DNA of 64,000 bases from Vallitalea guaymasensis (GCF_018141425.1 NZ_CP058561.1:5270001-5334000), one strand, 5' to 3'; shown: positions 33,641 to 43,586, counted from the stretch's first letter. Translations and numbers: made by a program. The notes: generated from the sequence alone by a model not told the origin.

Positions 33641-35011
33641 ATGAGCGAAAACAGAAAAGCATTATTGGAACTTAACATGGGCAAGTTATTCATGAAACTT
33701 GCTGTACCAGGTATTATTGGAATGTTAGCCGTAGGATTATACAATATGGTGGATGCAATATTTGTAGGACAGTTTGTAAGTGGGGCAGGAGTTGGAGCAA
33801 TAACTATGGCTTATAATGTTGTATTAGTTAACCAAGCTATACTTACTTTATTTGCAACAGGAGCAATGTCCCTTTTATCAAGAGCAATCGGAGAAAAAGA
33901 TGAAGAAACTATTGATAAACTATTTGGAAATGTTTTTATAGGTGTAGCCATATTATCAGTAATACTAACTCTTGTAGTCTATAATTTTGCAACCCCCATA
34001 CTGCATTTTTTGGGTGCTAGAGATGATATCTTGGTTTTAGGTGAAAAATACATAAAAATAATTTCTTTAGGATTCATAGTTGCTGGTATAGGACCAGCTC
34101 TCAATATGCTTATCCGTGGTGAGGGTAAGATGAAATCTGCAATGACAATAGTTTTTGTTGGTATGGTTATCAATATTATCTTGGACCCTATTTTTATTAA
34201 GGTATTTGATATGGGAATAGAGGGTGCTGCAATAGCCACAGTTATCAGTCAAATCATATATTTGATAGGTGATTTAATTTACTTCAAATCTGGAAGAAGC
34301 GTCATTAAGCTAAGGAAAAAAAGTTTTAGGCTTTCCATGGATATTATGCCTAAGATATTAAGTGTCGGTTTTTCAGGAATGTTAATGCAATTTATGTCCG
34401 CAATACAATTAGCTATATTACTTAGGTTAATGTCATCATATGGGGGTAATGATAGTATTATTGTCCTTAGTTCAGCTCAAAGAATAATGATGTTTGCTTT
34501 TATACCAATGTGGGGGATAGGTCAAGGATTACAGCCGGTACTGGGAGCCAACTATGGTGCTAAACAATATGCAAGGGTAAAAGAAGCATTTTCATCATTT
34601 ACAAAGATAGCTACTGGAATATCAGGTGTATTATGGTTATTATTCATGTTATTACCAAAGTTCATACTAAGCTGGTTTATTACAGACCAAGCTTTGGTAT
34701 CATCTGGTGCCAATAGCTTTAGAATGTTTTTAAGTGTATTTGTACTATACGGATTCATGATTACAGCTATCACATTTTTCCAAGCACTTGGTAAAGCAGG
34801 TAAAGCTGCATTGATAGTTATGGGAAGACAAGTACTGTTCTTCATCCCAATATCACTGATTTTACCATTATTCATGAAAGAAACTGGTGTATGGTTATCA
34901 TTGCCTATTGGTGACTTTTTGACTATTAGTTTAGCTGGTATTTTCACTATAGGAGAATTTGGAATTCTAAATCGTCAGATAAAAGGGTATAAGACAGAAT
35001 TAGCTAAATAA
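33641..35011 (+). CDS. MATE family multidrug efflux transporter
   Basis: A 456-residue membrane protein with 12 predicted segments in two halves. The first half opens MGKLFMKLAVPGIIGMLAVG and has NMVDAIFVGQFVSGAG; the second has FMSAIQLAILLRLMSSYGG and FIPMWGIGQGLQPVLGANYG, the typical MATE symmetry. Such proteins exchange cations or drugs for Na+ or H+. The ATG at 33641 after AAGGAGG is preferred over 33623. It is controlled, in all likelihood, by the TetR gene upstream. Confidence 0.92.
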   Translation: MSENRKALLELNMGKLFMKLAVPGIIGMLAVGLYNMVDAIFVGQFVSGAGVGAITMAYNVVLVNQAILTLFATGAMSLLSRAIGEKDEETIDKLFGNVFIGVAILSVILTLVVYNFATPILHFLGARDDILVLGEKYIKIISLGFIVAGIGPALNMLIRGEGKMKSAMTIVFVGMVINIILDPIFIKVFDMGIEGAAIATVISQIIYLIGDLIYFKSGRSVIKLRKKSFRLSMDIMPKILSVGFSGMLMQFMSAIQLAILLRLMSSYGGNDSIIVLSSAQRIMMFAFIPMWGIGQGLQPVLGANYGAKQYARVKEAFSSFTKIATGISGVLWLLFMLLPKFILSWFITDQALVSSGANSFRMFLSVFVLYGFMITAITFFQALGKAGKAALIVMGRQVLFFIPISLILPLFMKETGVWLSLPIGDFLTISLAGIFTIGEFGILNRQIKGYKTELAK

Positions 35012-35088
35012 GATATGTAATAAAAGTTAATAGATTTTATTTCAAATTATATTTTAATGATAATAAAAACGTTATATTTATTAAAGGT

Positions 35089-35125
35089 AAAACTGATAGA
35101 TTTTTAATAATCTTATCAGTTTTTC
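35089..35125 (+). terminator. Terminator after the MATE gene
   Basis: AAAACTGATA pairs with TATCAGTTTT around an AT-rich loop, with T5 and C after it. It lies between the convergent MATE and LacI genes. Confidence 0.8.
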
Positions 35126-35183
35126 TTGTTAGCTTTTGTAAGTATCAATTAGAATCCTCATCTATATCATATAGCATAAATCA

Positions 35184-36221
35184 TCAGTAGTTTGGTAGAA
35201 TATTTTCTTTTATTCTTATATCTATCTTAGTGTAATATTTATCTTTGTTAGGATATTCATTTTTAATAATATAATTGAACATAAGTTTTGCAGACACATA
35301 ACCTTGATCAAAGACATTCTGGCATATAGTAGCATCAATAGTATCTTCAATGACATATTCAAGGGTTCTTGGCAAATCACCAAAAGTTATTACACATATC
35401 TTTCTTTCTAACTTTAATTCTTTCAATGCTTTAACTACTCCATAAATACCACTACCTGTTATGTAAAGGGCATTAAGATCTTTATACTCCTTGAGTATTC
35501 TAAGTGTCTGTAAATAAGAATCTATATCGTCGTCATTATTTTCACAAATCTCAACTATATCAAAATCGTGACTTCTTTTTTTGGCATTATTTATAAATCC
35601 TTCTACACGCTGACTTTGGCTTAGTGATTTGGTAGAACCAGTAATAATTGCTAATTTGAACTTTCTATTATTAATGAGTGCCATCATGCCTTCAGCTGTT
35701 TTCCCACTTTGATAATAATCGTGACCAACATAGCATAGGCGTTTAGATTTTTCAATATCAGAATTAAGTGTAATAACAGGAATTTTGTTTTCAGTCAATT
35801 GGATTATCTTATTTTTTATTTTTTCTGTATTAACTGGAGATATCAATAATCCATTCATACCTTTTTTTTCTAATTCCTCTATATATTTTAGTTGGTTATA
35901 TTCGTCAAGTCCATAGGTTTGAAAAATCTCCAATTGAATACCATAATTGCTGAATTCTTCTTGAGCCAATAACAAACCTGATTTCATATTATCAAAAAAA
36001 TAATTTTGATTTGCAGGTATTATAATACCTACAGTAGTTCGTTTTTTTGTTCTAGCTAATGCTGATGCAGCTGTATTTGGTGTATACCCAAGCTCTGCAG
36101 CTATTTTTTTAATTCTTGCACTAACTTCTGGACTAACGCCACCTCTATTATGAAGTGCTCTATCAACCGTTCCTCTAGATACATTGGCAAGTTTAGCTAT
36201 TTGTTCCGAAGTAATTGCCAT
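35184..36221 (-). CDS. LacI family transcriptional regulator
   Basis: A 345-residue repressor. Residues 1-50 form the LacI headpiece (SEQIAKLANVSRGTVDRALH, then GVSPEVSARIKKIAAELGYT). Residues 60-345 are a type I periplasmic-binding-like sensor domain similar to that of the sugar-binding protein it sits beside (TVGIIIPANQNYFFDNMKSG, then NGLLISPVN). It is divergent from the sugar ABC operon. Operator-like dyads occur both near its own start (36245-36262) and at the operon promoter (36410-36427), which supports control of both. RBS AAGGAGG lies before the start. Confidence 0.92.
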   Translation of the reverse strand: MAITSEQIAKLANVSRGTVDRALHNRGGVSPEVSARIKKIAAELGYTPNTAASALARTKKRTTVGIIIPANQNYFFDNMKSGLLLAQEEFSNYGIQLEIFQTYGLDEYNQLKYIEELEKKGMNGLLISPVNTEKIKNKIIQLTENKIPVITLNSDIEKSKRLCYVGHDYYQSGKTAEGMMALINNRKFKLAIITGSTKSLSQSQRVEGFINNAKKRSHDFDIVEICENNDDDIDSYLQTLRILKEYKDLNALYITGSGIYGVVKALKELKLERKICVITFGDLPRTLEYVIEDTIDATICQNVFDQGYVSAKLMFNYIIKNEYPNKDKYYTKIDIRIKENILPNY

Positions 36222-36244
36222 AAATTTGCCTCCTTAATTATTAT

Positions 36245-36262
36245 TACGTGTACGAGAACACA
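36245..36262. promoter_or_regulatory. LacI operator copy 2 (autoregulatory)
   Basis: TACGTGTACGAGAACACA matches the main operator at 36410 at 13 of 18 positions and lies 24 bases upstream of the LacI start codon on that strand. Confidence 0.55.
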
Positions 36263-36372
36263 TAACTATCATCCATATAACACAAAACATTTATATCAAA
36301 TGTTTTTGACTATCATATTAAATTATAGCATTAAATAATAAATTTGCAAGTGTTTGTGTAAATAAAACACTA

Positions 36373-36427
36373 TTGACAATCAATAGGTATGGTTGTATAA
36401 TATACACAATCCGTGCACGTGAACGGA
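36373..36427 (+). promoter_or_regulatory. Sugar ABC operon promoter with LacI operator
   Basis: TTGACA (36373-36378), 17 bases, TATAAT (36396-36401): both boxes are perfect sigma-A consensus. At the start site lies the dyad TCCGTGCACGTGAACGGA (36410-36427), palindromic except for one pair and centred on CG as LacI-family operators are. Binding there would block the polymerase. Confidence 0.8.
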
Positions 36428-36467
36428 GACGTCAAATATTATTATTGACCAAAGGAGGAAGGAAAAT

Positions 36468-37562
36468 ATGAAAAAAAGCTTTAAAGTTTTATGTTTGATA
36501 GTTAGTATGATGTTAATGGTAAGTATATTGGGGGCTTGCTCTAAGAATGAAACTTCAAAAAATGATACTAATGCTAGTAAATCAGAAGAAAACAAAGACA
36601 ATAAGTCAAAAGACACTACTACTAGTAAAAAAGAGAAATTTAAAATTGTAATGGTTGCTAAACATGAAGGAATTCCATGGTTTGATGATATGCGATTAGG
36701 CGTTAATGATTTTGGTGAAAAATATGCTGATTTGGTTGAGGCTAAACAAATTGCCCCTGAAGGTGGCGACCCAGCTAAACAAGTTCAAATGGTTGAAGAT
36801 CTTATTGCTCAAGGAGTAGATGCTATTATAGTAGTTCCAAATGACCCTCAATCAATGAAACCGGTACTTCAAAAAGCTAAGGATAAAGGAATTATCACTA
36901 TTAGCCATGAAGCTACTAATTTAACAGATGTTGTAGATTATGATATTGAAGCTTTCAAAAATGAAGATTTCGGTAGACTTATGTTTGAAAATCTTGCAAC
37001 AGCAATGGAAGGTAAAGGAAAATTTGTGGCAATGGTTGGAGGATTAACAATGCAAACACATATGGAATGGTATAATGCAGGAATGGAATATCTTGCAGAA
37101 AACTATCCAGAGATGGAAGCAGTATCTGATCAACCTTATGAAGACAAAAATGATGATACAATAGCAAGAGATAAGGCATTAGAAATATTAAAAGCTTATC
37201 CAGATATAAAAGGCTTTGTTGGAACATCAGTTTCATCTGGAAGTAATTTTGCTGCAGTATTAAAAGAAAAAAATAGAAAAGATGTAGCTGTAGTCAGTTT
37301 AGGTATACCATCAGTTTCATCCGCTTACATAAATGAAGGTTATATGAATCATGCACAATGTTGGAGACCAGCAGATGTAGGTTATGCTAGTTGCGCTGCT
37401 GCATTAAAAATTCTTCAAGGTGATACAATAGATAATGATACTAATTTAGAGGCACCTGGATATGAAAATATAGTAATTGATGAAGAAAAGAAAATAATTT
37501 ATGGTGATGCTCCTATGATTCTTAAAGAAGGTCAATATGAGGATGGAAATTATCCTTTCTAA
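36468..37562 (+). CDS. Sugar ABC transporter, substrate-binding lipoprotein
   Basis: A 364-residue lipoprotein; the signal peptide ends at the lipobox LGAC (Cys about 24), followed by a Ser/Lys/Asn linker. The mature part has the RbsB/LsrB fold: IVMVAKHEGIPWFDDMRLGV, then GVDAIIVVPNDPQSMKPVLQ and a hinge with TSVSSGSNFAAVLKEK. The motifs resemble the LsrB/RhaS branch, which binds autoinducer-2, rhamnose or ribose-like sugars; the ligand is not readable. RBS AAAGGAGG precedes it. A perfect hairpin follows the stop, as is common when the binding protein is made in excess over its permease. Confidence 0.87.
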   Translation: MKKSFKVLCLIVSMMLMVSILGACSKNETSKNDTNASKSEENKDNKSKDTTTSKKEKFKIVMVAKHEGIPWFDDMRLGVNDFGEKYADLVEAKQIAPEGGDPAKQVQMVEDLIAQGVDAIIVVPNDPQSMKPVLQKAKDKGIITISHEATNLTDVVDYDIEAFKNEDFGRLMFENLATAMEGKGKFVAMVGGLTMQTHMEWYNAGMEYLAENYPEMEAVSDQPYEDKNDDTIARDKALEILKAYPDIKGFVGTSVSSGSNFAAVLKEKNRKDVAVVSLGIPSVSSAYINEGYMNHAQCWRPADVGYASCAAALKILQGDTIDNDTNLEAPGYENIVIDEEKKIIYGDAPMILKEGQYEDGNYPF

Positions 37563-37571
37563 TTAGATTCA

Positions 37572-37605
37572 AGACATTAACTGAGATTGTTCTCAGTTAA
37601 TGTCT
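37572..37605 (+). terminator. Intercistronic hairpin (partial terminator)
   Basis: AGACATTAACTGAG pairs perfectly with CTCAGTTAATGTCT around ATTGTT. It has no long U tract. It probably stabilises the upstream mRNA and lowers expression of the genes behind it. Confidence 0.65.
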
Positions 37606-37639
37606 CTACAATTTTATGTAATTGAAGGAGGCAATTAAT

Positions 37640-39157
37640 GTGTCAAAACCAATACTAATTGCGAAAAATATATACAAGTCATTTGGAGGGATAAAAGCTC
37701 TAAAAGGTGTTGATTTAAACATTAACGAAGGAGAAATTAGGTGTATAGCAGGTGAGAATGGATGCGGCAAATCTACAATCGTTAAAATAGCAAGTGGTGT
37801 TTATAAAGCGGACTCTGGTACAATTCAAATTAACGGGCACATGTATGAAGAATTGAATCCTATTACAAGTATCAATGAAGGTATACAAGTCATATATCAA
37901 GATTTATCATTATTTAATCATATGAGTGTAGCAGAAAATATAGCTTTTAATAAGCAAATCTATGAAAAAAAGCATTATATGAATTGGAAAGAAGTCAAAA
38001 AATTAGTTTCTAAGCAATTAGAACAGATTGGTGTTGATCTGGACCTGGATGCACCTGTTGGTAGTTTATCTATTGCTAACCGTCAATTGACAGCTATTTC
38101 TAGAGCACTTATGTTAAATGCAAAAATTTTATTCATGGATGAACCAACTACAGCCTTAACGAAAACGGAAGTGGATCGCTTATTATCTATTGTTGTTGAA
38201 CTGAAGAAAAAAGGGCTAGGTATTGTTTTTATTAGTCATAAGCTTAACGAAGTATTTGAAGTAGCAGACCAAATTACAATATTAAGAGACGGAATAAAAG
38301 TAGGAGATTTTGCAACAAATGAACTAAATGAGAAGAGTTTAAGTTTTTACATGACTGGTAGAGAAGTAGAATACCCTAAATATATAAGAAATGTAAAAGA
38401 AAACAAGCAATTACTGGAAGTAAAAGAATTGACTAAAAAAGATAACTACGAGAATATTAATTTCACCCTTAATAAAGGTGATATACTAGGAATTACCGGG
38501 TTATTAGGTTCAGGTAGAACAGAACTCGCTTTATCATTATTTGGTTTAAACAAACCTGATGAAGGCAAAATATTAATAGATAAAAAAGAAGTTGTAATTA
38601 AGAAACCAGAAAATGCAGTTGAATATGGTATTGCCTTATTGCCTGAAGATAGACATACCCAAGGATTATTCCTGAATCAAAGTATCAAAGAAAATGTAAG
38701 TTCAACAATATTAGATAGTCTGAAATCAAGTTTTGGATTCATCAATAAGAGTAAAAATACCAAATATGCAACAGATGTAGTGTATGGCATGAATGTTAAT
38801 ACAAAAAATATAAACTTATTATCCAAAAATCTATCAGGAGGAAACCAACAAAAAATTGTTATTGGAAAATGGGTAGTCAGAGAACCTAAAATTTTTATAT
38901 TGGATTCTCCAACAGTTGGAATAGATATTGGTTCAAAAGCTGAAATATATAAAAAGATTCATGATTATGCTAATCAAGGTATGGGAGTTATCCTAATATC
39001 AGATGAAATAGAAGAAATTTTAGCAAATGCAAATAAATTATTGGTTATGTATAATGGTCATATTATTAAATCATATAACGAAGAAGAAATGCAAGATCCT
39101 AATATAAAAACAATACTTATAAATCAAATAAATAACCCAGTTAATATGGAGGTCTAA
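37640..39157 (+). CDS. Sugar ABC transporter, double ATPase (RbsA/MglA type)
   Basis: A 505-residue protein of two fused nucleotide-binding domains. The first has Walker A GENGCGKST, signature LSIANRQLTAIS and Walker B ILFMDEPT. The second has the degenerate Walker A GLLGSGRTEL, typical of this family, and signature LSGGNQQKI with IFILDSPTVGIDIG. The start is the GTG at 37640 after GAAGGAGG; the in-frame TTG at 37622 would include the ribosome site in the coding region. It energises the two permeases encoded next. Confidence 0.9.
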   Translation: MSKPILIAKNIYKSFGGIKALKGVDLNINEGEIRCIAGENGCGKSTIVKIASGVYKADSGTIQINGHMYEELNPITSINEGIQVIYQDLSLFNHMSVAENIAFNKQIYEKKHYMNWKEVKKLVSKQLEQIGVDLDLDAPVGSLSIANRQLTAISRALMLNAKILFMDEPTTALTKTEVDRLLSIVVELKKKGLGIVFISHKLNEVFEVADQITILRDGIKVGDFATNELNEKSLSFYMTGREVEYPKYIRNVKENKQLLEVKELTKKDNYENINFTLNKGDILGITGLLGSGRTELALSLFGLNKPDEGKILIDKKEVVIKKPENAVEYGIALLPEDRHTQGLFLNQSIKENVSSTILDSLKSSFGFINKSKNTKYATDVVYGMNVNTKNINLLSKNLSGGNQQKIVIGKWVVREPKIFILDSPTVGIDIGSKAEIYKKIHDYANQGMGVILISDEIEEILANANKLLVMYNGHIIKSYNEEEMQDPNIKTILINQINNPVNMEV

Positions 39158-39162
39158 ATAAT

Positions 39163-40197
39163 ATGGATAGTACAAAACAGGGTAATATAAAAATGAATAA
39201 GAGAAAATTGACGGATATGGAAAAATACTTACTTATTATTATGATTGGATATATCATATTAGTAAGTTTTGTCAATCCTATGTTTTTAAGTTTTGAAACA
39301 TTATTTGATATGTTCAGAAGTGGTTCTGGAACTATGATATTAGCACTTGGAGTAATGATTGTGATTATATCTGGAGGGATTGATGTTTCATTTACTTCTA
39401 TTGCAATCATTGGAGCATATTGTGCTATTAATTTAATGTTAAAATTCAATATTAACAATATTTATTTTGCATTCTTAGTATCAGGAAGTATAGGGATATT
39501 TTTAGGTTCTATTAATGCAATTATCATCTATTTTTTCAAATTGCCAACATTAATTGTAACTCTAGGTACATCAAGTGTATTCTATGGGTTTATGACAACA
39601 TTTATTGGAACAAAATCTATTCCTCTAGCTCAAATGCCAAGTAGTCTTGTTGATTTTGGGTCTAAAAATATATTGACTCTATCAAGTGAACATGGTAATT
39701 ATGGTTTATCAGTATTTATTATCATTATTGTGATCTTATTATTCATAACATGGTTCATAATGCAAAAAACAATGCTTGGAAGAAAAATAATTGCTATTGG
39801 AAATAATGAAGAGTTTGCGAAACGTATTGGTGTAAATATATTACAGACAAAATTGTTCATTTATTGTTATATGGGGCTGTTGTCAGGCATAATGGGAATT
39901 ATTTACTTCAGTGATTTAAAAATAGTAAATCCCGTAACTTTAGTTGGTTCAGAACTCATGATTATTGCAGCAGTTGTTATTGGTGGTGTTAAATTAACAG
40001 GTGGACACGGTACCATATTAGGTACGGTACTTGGAGTATTATTAATTCAACTATTCAAAAGTACTTTGGTTTTCCTAGGTTTATCAACATCGTGGAACGA
40101 TTTATTTATTGGATGCATCTTAATTTTTAGCGTATGCATTATATCATATAAAGAGAAATTAAGAAATCAAAAAGAATTAAGATTCAGTAACCAATAA
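39163..40197 (+). CDS. Sugar ABC permease (RbsC-like), subunit 1
   Basis: A 344-residue permease with about ten membrane segments of the branched-chain/ribose type. GTMILALGVMIVIISGGIDV carries the SGGIDVS motif, followed by FFKLPTLIVTLGTSSVFYGF and a late VIGGVKLTGGHGTILGTVLG, the classic RbsC/LsrC motifs. RBS GGAGG lies inside the end of the ATPase gene, 5 bases away, indicating cotranslation. A second, related permease follows, so the transporter is a heterodimer like LsrCD or RhaPQ. Confidence 0.9.
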   Translation: MDSTKQGNIKMNKRKLTDMEKYLLIIMIGYIILVSFVNPMFLSFETLFDMFRSGSGTMILALGVMIVIISGGIDVSFTSIAIIGAYCAINLMLKFNINNIYFAFLVSGSIGIFLGSINAIIIYFFKLPTLIVTLGTSSVFYGFMTTFIGTKSIPLAQMPSSLVDFGSKNILTLSSEHGNYGLSVFIIIIVILLFITWFIMQKTMLGRKIIAIGNNEEFAKRIGVNILQTKLFIYCYMGLLSGIMGIIYFSDLKIVNPVTLVGSELMIIAAVVIGGVKLTGGHGTILGTVLGVLLIQLFKSTLVFLGLSTSWNDLFIGCILIFSVCIISYKEKLRNQKELRFSNQ

Positions 40198-40218
40198 TCA
40201 AAAAGAGGAGATTGAAAT

Positions 40219-41265
40219 ATGGAAAATGTTCAACTAAAAAGTAGAATAGATATACTTCTAAAATATTCAAAAAAAGATGTAGGATTAAGTGTTTTAGGAA
40301 TTGCAACTATAATGGTTACCTTTATTTTAAGCATCACTTTAGGAAAATCATTTTTTTCAATTAACAACTTTCAATCTATGATGTTTCAAATAAGTGAATT
40401 CGGTTTTTTAGCTTTAGGAATGTCTATTGCTATGTTAACTGGTGGAATAGATTTATCAATAGTATCCAATGCTGGTCTTTCAGGTGTACTAGCAGCATTT
40501 GTAATGTCAGGTAAAATTATTCCCATTACAGATAGTAATCAAATGTTCATTATTATTTTAGCAATAGTAGTTGCAATTACCAATTCAATATTATGCGGTT
40601 TAGTTAATGGAGTGTTGATTGCCAAAATATCAGTACCTCCAATTATTGCAACATTAGGTACAATGATATTATTTAATGGCATAGGTATGGCACTGACTAA
40701 TGGGGAAAGTGTAGGATTATTAGTTGATGATTATTGGAAATTTGGTACATCTACAATAGGGGTAATACCGTATATTTTTATTATAATGGTAATAACTATG
40801 ATTCTAATAAACATTTTCCTGTCCAAACATAAATTAGGTAAGCAAATATATCTAATTGGAGAGAATAAAATTGCATCATTATTTTCAGGACAAAATACTG
40901 AAAGAATAATTATTAGAATATATATGATTATAGGTTTTTTATCAGGTATTGCATCATTAATTATGATTTCACGTGTAAATTCTGCTCGTATGGGATTTGG
41001 TGATACTTATCAATTACAGGCTATTCTAGTTGCTGTATTAGCTGGTTATGATCCAAATGGAGGTAAAGGAAAAGTACTAGGAGTAGTCTTAGGTATTACA
41101 TTACTACAATTTCTACAAAGTGCTTTTACTATATTAAATTTCACTCCATATTCAAAGAAACTGATATGGGGTTCTATGTTACTTATTGTCATGATCATAA
41201 ATTATTTTTTAAATAAAGAAAGAAAGCCTAGAAAAGTAGCTGTCAAAGAAGTTTCTAAAAAATAG
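40219..41265 (+). CDS. Sugar ABC permease (RbsC-like), subunit 2
   Basis: A 348-residue permease with the same plan as the previous one: AMLTGGIDLSIVSNAGLSGV, then ISVPPIIATLGTMILFNGIG, and VLAGYDPNGGKGKVLGVVLG near the end. AAAGAGGAG lies upstream. It pairs with subunit 1. Two different permeases are usual for the AI-2 and rhamnose transporters but not for the ribose transporter, in line with the LsrB-like binding protein. Confidence 0.9.
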   Translation: MENVQLKSRIDILLKYSKKDVGLSVLGIATIMVTFILSITLGKSFFSINNFQSMMFQISEFGFLALGMSIAMLTGGIDLSIVSNAGLSGVLAAFVMSGKIIPITDSNQMFIIILAIVVAITNSILCGLVNGVLIAKISVPPIIATLGTMILFNGIGMALTNGESVGLLVDDYWKFGTSTIGVIPYIFIIMVITMILINIFLSKHKLGKQIYLIGENKIASLFSGQNTERIIIRIYMIIGFLSGIASLIMISRVNSARMGFGDTYQLQAILVAVLAGYDPNGGKGKVLGVVLGITLLQFLQSAFTILNFTPYSKKLIWGSMLLIVMIINYFLNKERKPRKVAVKEVSKK

Positions 41266-41291
41266 TATGATTTTAATATGGAGGTACTGTC

Positions 41292-41849
41292 ATGGAATAT
41301 AATAATATGTATAAGACAATATTAAATGAATTAGATCAAGTTTTTGATAGAATCAACTTAGATCAAGTTAGAGATTTAATTTCTGCCATAGAAAAACATA
41401 AAAGAATATTTCTAATGGGAGTAGGTCGTGAAGGATTAGCTACTAAAGGATTTGCAATGAGATTAATGCATTTTGGTAAAGAAGTTCATTGGTGTTGGGA
41501 TGATACTACTCCAAGTGTTACAGAAGATGATTTATTTATATTCACATCCGGTTCTGGTGAAATAGGTCATATTCATTATGTAGTTGAAGAAGTAAAAAAG
41601 ACTAATGCAACTATAGCCTTGATGACTGGTGTACCAGATAGAAAAACAGCTTTATTAGCAGATATTATAGTTTGGGTTCCAGCAAGTGTTTATAAAGGTA
41701 AAGATAATGTTGTACCATCTATACAACCCATGGGCAATTTATTTGAACAATCATTATTCATATTACTGGATATGATAATCATTATGTTAGTAGATAAATC
41801 AAATAATTCATTCAAAAAGATGTCTGTCAGACATAGAAACTTTGAATAA
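41292..41849 (+). CDS. SIS-domain sugar-phosphate isomerase, HxlB-like
   Basis: A 185-residue SIS protein. It shows KRIFLMGVGREGLATKGFAM and DLFIFTSGSGEIGHIHYVVE, then QPMGNLFEQSLFILLDMI, all typical of 6-phospho-3-hexuloisomerase (HxlB, formerly MJ1247 type). HxlB converts 3-hexulose-6-phosphate to fructose-6-phosphate and is normally paired with HxlA, which is absent here. Its role may be isomerisation of the ketose-phosphate produced from the imported sugar. RBS GGAGGT lies 9 bases before the ATG. It is the last gene of the operon, followed by a terminator. Confidence 0.85.
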   Translation: MEYNNMYKTILNELDQVFDRINLDQVRDLISAIEKHKRIFLMGVGREGLATKGFAMRLMHFGKEVHWCWDDTTPSVTEDDLFIFTSGSGEIGHIHYVVEEVKKTNATIALMTGVPDRKTALLADIIVWVPASVYKGKDNVVPSIQPMGNLFEQSLFILLDMIIIMLVDKSNNSFKKMSVRHRNFE

Positions 41850-41880
41850 TTAAGTAGAATTAGCTGATATACCAATATAC

Positions 41881-41908
41881 AAAGCCTTTAAATATAGAGG
41901 CTTTTTTA
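41881..41908 (+). terminator. Terminator of the sugar ABC operon
   Basis: AAAGCCT pairs with AGGCTTT around an AT loop, followed by TTTATT. Confidence 0.82.
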
Positions 41909-42050
41909 TTTTGTCTGTTCATATTAGATAAATCTCCAAGAATATAGGAAAATAGGGAAATTAAGACTGTTTTACATAAGCAGATATGAATAAAATATTA
42001 TTTATGGGTAATATTATTATTAGAATTCATTATAGAATATGGTGTAAAAT

Positions 42051-43562
42051 ATGGAAAACATTAGTAGCACTCAAATTAAATCAAGTAATAAATTCCTAAA
42101 CCATAATATTAAATTATGTGAAAATATAATTTCTAATGTTGATATTATAAAAAAGGGATTTGTTAATTGCGATGATATTATTATTAGAGATTTAAGTATT
42201 GGAGATAAATATAATCTAAAGGCAGCACTTATTTATATAGACGGAATGATTAATACTGAGGTAATTGAATTATCAATAATGAATAAGCTTAACAATTGTA
42301 CTTGCAAGATTAGAAGCAAAGAATATTTCAAACATTTATTTGGTATTAATGATAAAGATGTAACATCTGAAATGGATGTTATTTTTAAATCAATTCTACA
42401 AGGTAAAGCCGTATTATTAATAGACAAAATTAATTTTGCTTTGGTATTGAATTTTGAGAATCCACCCAAAAGAGATATTAGTGAACCAAGTATAGAAATT
42501 AATATAAGAGGTCCTAGAGAAGGATTTACCGAGTCCTTGACTATCAATGTTTGTTTATTAAGAAAGAGAATCAAAAATATTGACTTGAAAGTGGAGCATT
42601 TCATTATTGGAAAACAAACTGAAACAGATCTGAAGATTGTCTATCTAGATAATATCACAGATAAAGAAATTGTCGATGAAGTTAGGACTAGAATCAAAAA
42701 AATAGATTTAGATTCTATAGTAGATACTTCAAATGTTGAGGAATGTATATCTGATGGTGGTACCTTTAATTTTATTCCAACAGCATTTCATACTGAGAAA
42801 CCAGATACTGCTTCAAGGAAAATATTACAGGGGAAAGTTGCTATACTGGTAGATGGGAGTCCTACTGTCTTAGTTGTTCCATGCACTTTTATTGAACATC
42901 TTCAAGCACAGGAAGATTATTACAATAATCATGTACTGGCCACTATAGATAGAGTAATCAGGTTTATTTCCTTTTTATTAGCTCTTCTATTACCAGCATT
43001 TTGGGTTTCAATAAGTACATTTCATCATGAGCTTATTCCCACATCTTTAGTAGTAACAGTCATAAAAACAAGGAGTGGACTACCATTTCCAACTCTAGTA
43101 GAAGCATTTTTTATGCTAGCCGCCTATGAAATCATTAAAGAGGCTGGTATAAGGATGCCAGAATCAATAGGGCAGGCCATAAGTGTTGTAGGGGCATTAG
43201 TACTTGGACAATCTGCCGTATCTGCTGGATTAGTAAGTACTCCTATGGTAATAGTTATTGCTGTAACAGGTATAGCTACCTATGTTATACCTTCTGTAGA
43301 ATTGACTAGAAGTATAATATTTCCCAAATATGCTTTTCTTCTTTTGGGAGGTAGTTTCGGATTGATAGGTTTATTATCAGGTATGTTATTTTTCTTAGTA
43401 TACCTATTATCCCTACGTTCCTTTGGAGTTCCTTATTTATCTCCTTTTGGTCCATTGGATTCAGAGAAACTAAAAGATACTATTTATAGAAAACCAATAT
43501 CTAGAGATAAAAGTAATAAAGGATTCATGAACCTTGTTAAGAAGAAGTTAAAAAATAAATAA
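42051..43562 (+). CDS. Spore germination protein GerA family (A subunit)
   Basis: A 503-residue inner spore-membrane protein, the A subunit of a nutrient germinant receptor. Residues 1-240 are the soluble N-terminal domain ending LQGKVAILVDGSPTVLVVPC. Residues about 295-470 are the membrane domain with about five segments (for example RFISFLLALLLPAFWVSIST and GLPFPTLVEAFFMLAAYEII, and SIGQAISVVGALVLGQSAVS), which are the family hallmarks. The ATG at 42051 is used; a GTG at 42042 is out of frame context and the RBS is weak (GGTG). It is the first gene of an A-C-B operon. Confidence 0.9.
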   Translation: MENISSTQIKSSNKFLNHNIKLCENIISNVDIIKKGFVNCDDIIIRDLSIGDKYNLKAALIYIDGMINTEVIELSIMNKLNNCTCKIRSKEYFKHLFGINDKDVTSEMDVIFKSILQGKAVLLIDKINFALVLNFENPPKRDISEPSIEINIRGPREGFTESLTINVCLLRKRIKNIDLKVEHFIIGKQTETDLKIVYLDNITDKEIVDEVRTRIKKIDLDSIVDTSNVEECISDGGTFNFIPTAFHTEKPDTASRKILQGKVAILVDGSPTVLVVPCTFIEHLQAQEDYYNNHVLATIDRVIRFISFLLALLLPAFWVSISTFHHELIPTSLVVTVIKTRSGLPFPTLVEAFFMLAAYEIIKEAGIRMPESIGQAISVVGALVLGQSAVSAGLVSTPMVIVIAVTGIATYVIPSVELTRSIIFPKYAFLLLGGSFGLIGLLSGMLFFLVYLLSLRSFGVPYLSPFGPLDSEKLKDTIYRKPISRDKSNKGFMNLVKKKLKNK

Positions 43563-43586
43563 TTAATAAATAGAAGAAGGTTAGAG

